From JAHEDH01 sp965364515 (GTDB lineage Bacteria; Actinomycetota; Acidimicrobiia; Spongiisociales; ZC4RG35), in NCBI GenBank assembly GCA_965364515.1, contig CBDTXZ010000051.1:1-18398 (forward strand): a stretch of DNA of 18,398 nucleotides, in the 5' to 3' direction. Positions within the stretch are counted from its first letter, which is position 1, and each line of letters opens with the position of its first letter. Of the stretch, positions 13,519-18,398 are shown one piece after another. The notes below the pieces were generated by a model. That model made no database searches and was not told the DNA's origin. It saw nothing but the letters and a program-made list of their open reading frames with translations. The position numbers and the translations under genes are program-made.

Positions 13519-15102
13519 ATGTTGACGACGGGTCGCGGTGACGCCCGCGGATTCGGCGGTGCGGTCGCGAGCCCCCACGTCCTCACATCGATCACCGCAA
13601 TCGAGGTGCTCTCGCGGGGCGGCAACGCCGTCGACGCGGCGATCGCAGCGAACGCCGTCCAAGGGGCCGTCGCTCCCGAGACGTGCGGGATCGGAGGCGA
13701 CCTGTTCGCCTTGATCTGGCGTCCCGGCGACCCCCGCCCGGCCGCACTCAACGCATCGGGATGGGCAGGCTCGAATGTGTCGGCGGCGACGATGCGATCG
13801 GAGGGACACGATGTGATCCCCAACGACCATCCGGCGAGTGTGTCCATCCCGGGCGCGGTGGCCGGCTGGTTCACACTGGCGGAGCGCTTCGGGACCATGC
13901 CGGTGGCCGACCTCCTCACTGCGGCGATTCGCCATGCCGAGCGTGGGTTCCCGGCGTCGCACGAGCTCGCCCGGGCGACCGACGCCCGCCGAGATCAACT
14001 CCTCGCTGGCCCGTCCGGTCGGGAGCTGCTCGGCGGTTCTCGAGTCGTTTCGGAGGGAGACCGAGTCCGGCGGCCGCTCCTTGCCCGGACGCTCCGGCGG
14101 ATCGGCGACGAGGGGCGCCCCGGCTTCTACTCGGGGTCGGTGGCCGGCGACATCACAGCTGCGACGGGCGGGCTCATCACCCTCGAGGACCTGGACGGCT
14201 TCGACCCCGAGTGGGTCGACCCGCTCCGGAAGGAGGTGTTCGGCTCGGTGGGATGGACGATCGGCCCGAACACCCAGGGCTATCTCACGCTGGCGACGCT
14301 TCGCATCCTGGAGATGCTGCAGTCCGAGTTCGATGCGGAGGACCCTGCGAGCCACCACCGGCTCATCGAGGCCTACCGATCGATCGCGACGGAACGTGAC
14401 GACATCGTCACCGATGCGAGATTCGCACCCGTCCCCGATGAACGGCTCCTCGATGACGAGCGCCTGGCCGACTTCGCAGACCGCATCGGCGATCGAGCCG
14501 GACGGTTCGAAGCACCGCGTCCAAAGCCGGCAGGGACCGCCTACTTGTGCGTGGTGGATGACGACGGCATGGGTGTGTCGCTCATCCAGTCGAACTTCCA
14601 CGGCCTGGGATCCGGGATCGGCGCCGGAGACTCGGGGTTCCTGCTGCACAACCGCGGCGCCGGCGCCAGCCTCGTCGCCGGTCACCCGAACGAGCTGATG
14701 CCGGGCAAGCGCCCGCTCCACACCCTCTCCCCGACCATCTGGTCCAGGGGCGGGGAGCTCTCGTTGGTGTTGGGAACCCGCGGGGGACATCAGCAACCCC
14801 AACTCCTGGCACAGGTCTCGGCCCACCACCTCGCCGCGGGTGACGAACCTCGGGTCGCCCAGTCGAGACCGAGATGGACGACCGAGCACTTCGCTCCCGG
14901 CACGACGTCGTCGCTCAGGCTGGAGTCCTCGTACGCCGTCGACATCGTCGATGATCTGCGCACGCGCGGGCACACCATCGAACTGGTCGAGGGCCCGACC
15001 GGAGGTTGGGGACCGATCTCGATGATCGCGGTCGGCTCCGATGGGCTCCGCACGGCTGCCGCCGACCCGAGGGTGGCCACGTCCAGCGCGCTCGTCACCT
15101 GA
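13519..15102 (+). CDS. Gamma-glutamyltranspeptidase-like Ntn-hydrolase
   Basis: 527-aa precursor expected to self-cleave into two subunits and act on gamma-glutamyl compounds or related amides. N-terminal family blocks are GGNAVDAAIAANAVQGAV and APETCGIGGDLF, then SVSIPGAVAGWF. The nucleophile region reads GTAYLCVVDDDGMGVSLIQSNF with Thr340, instead of the canonical TTH(F/Y)S; this resembles the GGT-like subgroup with a T-x-Y motif. HGLGSGIGAGDSGFLLHNRG and GKRPLHTLSPT follow, and the usual GGDGQPQ region is GTRGGHQQPQ. There is no signal peptide, so it is probably cytoplasmic, unlike secreted Ggt. The ATG is 10 nt after the previous stop without a clear ribosome site. Substrate uncertain: glutathione hydrolysis, cephalosporin-acylase-like or other. 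Confidence 0.87.
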   Translation: MLTTGRGDARGFGGAVASPHVLTSITAIEVLSRGGNAVDAAIAANAVQGAVAPETCGIGGDLFALIWRPGDPRPAALNASGWAGSNVSAATMRSEGHDVIPNDHPASVSIPGAVAGWFTLAERFGTMPVADLLTAAIRHAERGFPASHELARATDARRDQLLAGPSGRELLGGSRVVSEGDRVRRPLLARTLRRIGDEGRPGFYSGSVAGDITAATGGLITLEDLDGFDPEWVDPLRKEVFGSVGWTIGPNTQGYLTLATLRILEMLQSEFDAEDPASHHRLIEAYRSIATERDDIVTDARFAPVPDERLLDDERLADFADRIGDRAGRFEAPRPKPAGTAYLCVVDDDGMGVSLIQSNFHGLGSGIGAGDSGFLLHNRGAGASLVAGHPNELMPGKRPLHTLSPTIWSRGGELSLVLGTRGGHQQPQLLAQVSAHHLAAGDEPRVAQSRPRWTTEHFAPGTTSSLRLESSYAVDIVDDLRTRGHTIELVEGPTGGWGPISMIAVGSDGLRTAAADPRVATSSALVT

Positions 15103-15752
15103 TGGGCAGCGTGGTTCTCATCCGCCACGGCGAGGCCGACGGGAATCGGCATCATCGTCTGATCGGCTGGTCTGATGCCGGGCTCACCGAGACCGGCCGA
15201 CGGCAGGCGGAGCAGGTCGCCGAGCGTCTCGCCGGCGCACCGATCGACCGGATCGTCACGAGCGACCTCAGGCGGACGATGGAGACGGCTGCTCCACTGG
15301 CCGAAGCGGTCGGACTGGAAGCGGTTCTCGACCCTCGCTTCCGCGAGATCCACAACGGCGAGTGGACGGGGCTCACCCCCTCCGAGGTCGCGGCCGGCTG
15401 GCCGGACGTCTGGCAGCGCTACCTCGACGGTGCCGACGTGGACCGTCCGGGAGGCGAGCGATGGTCCGACGTACGTTCCCGCGTCATCGAAGCTCTGCAG
15501 GGCCTGCTCACCGCGGACGGCGTGACGGCCGTGTTCAGCCATGGCGGTCCGCTCGTGATCGCGGCGGCCTGGGCGTCCGGCCTCGAACTGCGGGGAAACG
15601 TGTTCAAGGGCCCGATCGCGTCTGCAGAGAACGCCTCCCTCTGCACGATCGTGCCTGGGCCGAGACTGCTGGGATACAACGACGTCGGCCACCTGAGTCC
15701 GATCGCACATGTCGACATCCCATACGTTCCGGCGGATGACGACGACAACTGA
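15102..15752 (+). CDS. Histidine phosphatase (phosphoglycerate-mutase-like) family protein
   Basis: 216-aa cytosolic phosphatase or mutase. The phosphohistidine motif is LIRHGEADGN with His9; TSDLRRTMETA supplies the conserved Arg, EIHNGEWTGL the acidic motif, and FSHGGPL the second catalytic His. It is shorter than dPGM and lacks its extra insert, so a broad-specificity phosphatase or CobC/GpgP-like enzyme is more likely than glycolytic mutase. The ATG shares its A with the TGA of the GGT-like gene (TGATG), so translation is coupled. The C-terminus ends in an acidic tail (ADDDDN). The substrate cannot be told from the sequence. Confidence 0.9.
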   Translation: MGSVVLIRHGEADGNRHHRLIGWSDAGLTETGRRQAEQVAERLAGAPIDRIVTSDLRRTMETAAPLAEAVGLEAVLDPRFREIHNGEWTGLTPSEVAAGWPDVWQRYLDGADVDRPGGERWSDVRSRVIEALQGLLTADGVTAVFSHGGPLVIAAAWASGLELRGNVFKGPIASAENASLCTIVPGPRLLGYNDVGHLSPIAHVDIPYVPADDDDN

Positions 15753-15766
15753 CGCTCGACCGCACC

Positions 15767-15772
15767 TACCAT
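15767..15772 (+). promoter_or_regulatory. -10-like box upstream of the HHH protein gene (leaderless type)
   Basis: TACCAT ends 7 nt before the ATG at 15780. GGGG (15774-15777) in the spacer could alternatively serve as a close-set ribosome site, so either an internal promoter or plain operon read-through is possible. Confidence 0.3.
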
Positions 15773-15779
15773 TGGGGAC

Positions 15780-16118
15780 ATGAAACGGGTTGGTCGGATC
15801 ATTGGACTCATCGGAGGCGCCGCCGCAGTGCTGTGGGCGATGCGCGATCGGCTCATTTCCATCGCGGCGCCGGCAGAGCCGGAGCCTCCCCGTTTTCGCG
15901 TCGTGGAGCCCCCGCCGGAGATGCCGTCCACCGACAGCGTCACCGATGACCTGACTCGGGTGAACGGGATCGGGCCGGTGTTCGCTTCCCGGCTTCGAGC
16001 CGCCGGCATCGACACCTTCGCCAAGCTGGCGGCTTCCGACGACGCCACCCTGGCACGGGTGGCCGACGTCGCAGAGACACGCGTCGAGGGTTGGCGCGAC
16101 CAAGCCGCCCGTCTGTAG
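15780..16118 (+). CDS. Small membrane-anchored helix-hairpin-helix protein
   Basis: 112 aa. A single hydrophobic helix at about residues 6-21 (GRIIGLIGGAAAVLWA) is followed by a basic residue pair, a proline-rich linker (about 31-50), and a helix-hairpin-helix-type domain from about 56: DLTRVNGIGPVFASRLRAAG, then IDTFAKLAASD and the terminal RVEGWRDQAARL. The ING-GP pattern is the nucleic-acid or backbone-binding turn seen in HhH and DUF4332-like domains. Tethering such a domain to the membrane suggests a structural or complex-assembly role, but no function is established. Its stop directly abuts the ATG of rlmN (0 bp between), so the two are probably coupled. Confidence 0.8.
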   Translation: MKRVGRIIGLIGGAAAVLWAMRDRLISIAAPAEPEPPRFRVVEPPPEMPSTDSVTDDLTRVNGIGPVFASRLRAAGIDTFAKLAASDDATLARVADVAETRVEGWRDQAARL

Positions 16119-17156
16119 ATGCCCTATCTCACCGATCCCCGCGACTTGGGGACTCTGATCGGTGACGAGCCGAGCTATCGGGCCGATCAGCTTCACGACT
16201 GGCTGTACCGGACGCCGGTCCTCACGACCGCGGAGATGACCAACCTCCCGCCGAGCCTTCGCGAGTCGCTGGCGGACCGCCTGTGGCCGTTCGCGGTCGA
16301 AGCGGAGCAGTCGGCCGACGACGGCACGACCCGCAAGTGGCTGTTCCGGGCGCACGACGGGATGGCGATCGAAGCAGTTCTGATGGGCTATCACAATCGC
16401 ACGACGCTGTGCATCTCCAGTCAGGCGGGTTGCGCACTGGGATGCACCTTCTGCGCAACCGGCCAGTTCGGGTTCGACCGCCACCTCGAGGCGGGTGAGA
16501 TCGTTGCGCAGGTCCAGTACGCCAACGCATGGCTCAGACGCCATCCCATGGACGGGTCACCCGGACGAGTGACGAACATCGTGTTCATGGGCATGGGAGA
16601 GCCGCTCGCCAACTACGACCGTGTCCGGGAGTCGATCAGGAGGATGATCGACCACATCGGGATGGGGGCTCGGTCGATCACCGTGTCGACCGTCGGGATG
16701 GTTCCCGGCATGCTGAAGCTCGCCGACGACCCCTGGCAGGTCGGTCTCGCAGTGAGCCTCCATGCCGCCGATGACGAGCTGCGCTCCTCGATCGTGCCCA
16801 TCAACAAGCGCTACCCGCTCGCCGAAGTCGAGGCGGCGGCGGCCGCCTATTTCGAATCGAAGGGACGTCGCGTCTCGATCGAGTGGACCATGCTCGCAGG
16901 CATCAACGACACGATGGACCAGGCCGAGAAGCTCGCCCCCATCGCCCGGCGCCTGCGGGCGCACGTCAATCTCATCGCCATGAACCCGACGCCGCTGTCG
17001 ATCGACCAGCCGTCGACGCGGCCGGTCATCGAGCTGTTCGCATCGAGGCTCGAAGAGCTCGGTGTGAACGTGACCATTCGGAACACCCGAGGTCAGGAGA
17101 TCGACGCTGCATGCGGCCAGCTGCGGGTGCGAGCCGCCACCACGAATCCGGGGTGA
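16119..17156 (+). CDS. rlmN: Dual-specificity 23S rRNA A2503 / tRNA A37 C2-methyltransferase RlmN
   Basis: Cytosolic radical-SAM enzyme that methylates C2 of A2503 in 23S rRNA and A37 in some tRNAs, 345 aa, standard family length. The [4Fe-4S] triad is Cys105, Cys109 and Cys112 in [12 protein letters not shown]. The two mechanistic cysteines are Cys98 (TLCISSQ) and Cys332 (DAACGQLR). [28 protein letters not shown] and MNPTPLS are further family motifs. The Cfr resistance paralogue is unlikely given the RlmN-typical sequence and housekeeping context. It begins immediately at the stop of the HHH gene and appears to be the last gene of the packed plus-strand run starting at 12885. Confidence 0.96.
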   Translation: MPYLTDPRDLGTLIGDEPSYRADQLHDWLYRTPVLTTAEMTNLPPSLRESLADRLWPFAVEAEQSADDGTTRKWLFRAHDGMAIEAVLMGYHNRTTLCISSQAGCALGCTFCATGQFGFDRHLEAGEIVAQVQYANAWLRRHPMDGSPGRVTNIVFMGMGEPLANYDRVRESIRRMIDHIGMGARSITVSTVGMVPGMLKLADDPWQVGLAVSLHAADDELRSSIVPINKRYPLAEVEAAAAAYFESKGRRVSIEWTMLAGINDTMDQAEKLAPIARRLRAHVNLIAMNPTPLSIDQPSTRPVIELFASRLEELGVNVTIRNTRGQEIDAACGQLRVRAATTNPG

Positions 17157-17162
17157 GACGGG

Positions 17163-17186
17163 CGAGGCGCCTCGGACGGGGGTCCG
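17163..17186. other. Palindrome and small hairpin downstream of rlmN
   Basis: CGAGGCGCCTCG (17163-17174) is a perfect 12-bp palindrome. CGGAC/GTCCG (17173-17177, 17182-17186) with a GGGG loop follows, overlapping it by two bases. Either could contribute to termination after rlmN, but no T-tract follows. Confidence 0.3.
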
Positions 17187-17214
17187 GACGGCGCCACAGA
17201 CCCAGATTTCGCGG

Positions 17215-17260
17215 TATGGTTTTCTCTACAGCGGGCGCTGTCAGGGGCATTTCCAGGGGG
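17215..17260 (+). promoter_or_regulatory. Promoter-like region of the LysM-M23 gene with inverted repeat and SD
   Basis: TATGGT (17215-17220) is a possible -10. ACAGCG-GG-CGCTGT (17228-17241) is a perfect inverted repeat at the expected transcript start, a possible operator. AGGGGG (17255-17260) is a Shine-Dalgarno 8 nt before the ATG at 17269. The 112-bp gap separates this gene from the rlmN run. Confidence 0.35.
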
Positions 17261-17268
17261 ATACGGAG

Positions 17269-18396
17269 ATGCCACACAAGATCAAGCCACCGAGGCCCGG
17301 ACGCCTCGCCACTGCGGCGATGACGCTCGCGCTCTTCGTCTCGATGACCTCGGCCGGCTACGAGGTGAAGCCCGGAGACACTCTTGCCGGGATCGCAATC
17401 GAGCACGGAACCACGGTCGCGGAACTGGCCGATCTCAACGGCATCACCGACCCGAATCTCATCGTCGTCGGCCAAGACCTCGTGATTCCGGGGGGCGACA
17501 CCGAAGCGACACACAGGGTCGCTCCTGGCGAGACGCTCGCCGAGATCGCCTCGCTGTACGACACCACCGTCGGCGACCTCATCGAGGCGAACGGGTTGAC
17601 CAATCCCGACCTTCTCAGGATCGGCCAACTCGTCTCGATCCCCGGAGCCCCGACGGCGACGCCGGCCGAGAGCCCGGCGATCATCGGCACGCACCTCGTG
17701 GCAGCCGGGGACACGCTCGGCTCGATCGCCAGACTCTATGGCACCACCGTCGATGGGATCGCCCAGGTGAACGGGATCACCAACCCGTCACAGATCTTCG
17801 TTGGAACCCAACTCACCATCGTCGACGGGGTCGCGCCGCCGGTCTCGTCTGCGACCGAGCCGAGCGGCACGTCGATGCACACCGTCGAGCCGGGCGAGAC
17901 GCTCGCCGCCATCGCGTCCCGTTTCGGCACGTCGGTGCAGTCGTTGGTTGCCACCAACGCAATCCGGGACCCTGATCTGATCAGACCGGGCGACCAGCTC
18001 ACCGTTCCGTCCGCAGGGTGGGTGTGCCCGGTGCCCGGCTCCCGGTACTTCAACGACTGGGGCTTTCCACGGTCGGGGGGCCGCTTCCACCAGGGCAACG
18101 ATCTGTTCGCCCCACGCGGCACCGAGGTCCTCGCACCGGTTTCGGGATTCGTCGAGCTGAAGTCGGGTGTCGTCGGCGGTCTCCAGTTCTGGCTGGCAGG
18201 CGACGACGGACGCACCTACATCGGCACCCACATGGATGGTTTCGCGCTCGCAGGTGACGTTCCGGCCGGCGCCGTGGTCGGCTACGTCGGCGACAGTGGG
18301 AACGCCATCGGATCGGACCCGCACCTCCATTTCGAGATCCTCGTCGACGGCTCCCCCATCAACCCCTACCCCATCCTCCAACAAGCGGGCTGCTGA
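17269..18396 (+). CDS. Secreted LysM (x4) – M23 metallopeptidase
   Basis: Probable peptidoglycan-hydrolysing or division-associated endopeptidase of the cell envelope, 375 aa. The N-terminus is a Sec-type signal (basic start, hydrophobic about 13-29, ending near TSAG). Four LysM domains at about 31-74, 82-125, 142-185 and 204-247 each open with a (V/A)xPGDTL-like motif and bind glycan. The M23 domain (about 250-370) has zinc ligands His274 and Asp278 ([12 protein letters not shown]) and His354 in DPHLHFEI, with His352 and His321 as likely catalytic partners; the active site looks complete, unlike EnvC/NlpD-type activators. The stop lies two bases before the window end. Substrate bond unproven. 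Confidence 0.93.
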   Translation: MPHKIKPPRPGRLATAAMTLALFVSMTSAGYEVKPGDTLAGIAIEHGTTVAELADLNGITDPNLIVVGQDLVIPGGDTEATHRVAPGETLAEIASLYDTTVGDLIEANGLTNPDLLRIGQLVSIPGAPTATPAESPAIIGTHLVAAGDTLGSIARLYGTTVDGIAQVNGITNPSQIFVGTQLTIVDGVAPPVSSATEPSGTSMHTVEPGETLAAIASRFGTSVQSLVATNAIRDPDLIRPGDQLTVPSAGWVCPVPGSRYFNDWGFPRSGGRFHQGNDLFAPRGTEVLAPVSGFVELKSGVVGGLQFWLAGDDGRTYIGTHMDGFALAGDVPAGAVVGYVGDSGNAIGSDPHLHFEILVDGSPINPYPILQQAGC

Positions 18397-18398
18397 AA

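Noticed and set aside
13369..14973. 534-codon minus-strand frame opposite the GGT-like gene
   Set aside because: Shadow of the plus-strand gene, with no motif or start context.
14790..16544. 584-codon minus-strand frame across the GGT, phosphatase, HHH and rlmN genes
   Set aside because: Antisense shadow spanning four well-supported plus-strand genes; no recognisable domain.

Overview
The window is high-GC, densely coded bacterial chromosome. An AcnA-type aconitase, a class E-like sortase, a SufR-like regulator, a DUF5317 membrane protein, an AbiEi/DUF559 fusion and several putative leaderless starts with TANNNT -10 boxes together suggest an actinomycete (Actinomycetota). Acidimicrobiia is possible, but the rank below phylum is a guess. 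I see no rRNA, tRNA, CRISPR array, transposase or phage gene.

Layout. 1-841 (-): 5' part of an Mrp/ApbC Fe-S carrier ATPase, divergent from a SufR-like regulator (895-1629, +) across a 12-bp palindrome. 1699-2514 (+): aldose-1-epimerase-like protein. 2590-5319 (+): aconitase. 5317-6384: an AbiEi-like/DUF559 gene (-) bracketed by two copies of a 51-nt hairpin element in the same orientation. 6388-6999 (-): sulfite-oxidase-like molybdoenzyme, divergent from a TlpA-like thioredoxin (7044-7607, +). 7611-8345 and 8393-9160 (-): sortase and crotonase-family protein. 9231-9818 (+): DUF5317 membrane protein. 9805-12439 (-): two overlapping membrane HD-domain phosphohydrolases with degenerate HD-GYP signatures. 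They are preceded by a probable 29-codon small ORF and a roughly 245-nt potentially structured leader with its own promoter. 12885-17156 (+): unknown protein, gamma-glutamyltranspeptidase-like enzyme, histidine phosphatase, membrane-anchored helix-hairpin-helix protein and RlmN, tightly packed. 17269-18396 (+): secreted four-LysM M23 peptidase.

How the genes relate. Most are housekeeping: Fe-S assembly and its likely regulator, the TCA cycle, 23S rRNA/tRNA methylation and cell-envelope enzymes (sortase, LysM-M23 peptidase). The HD-domain pair is probably a signalling or nucleotide-hydrolysis module under leader-RNA control. The two signals least explained by known families are the paired hairpins around the DUF559 gene and the leader plus small ORF ahead of the HD-domain operon. 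Both are inferred from sequence reading alone.
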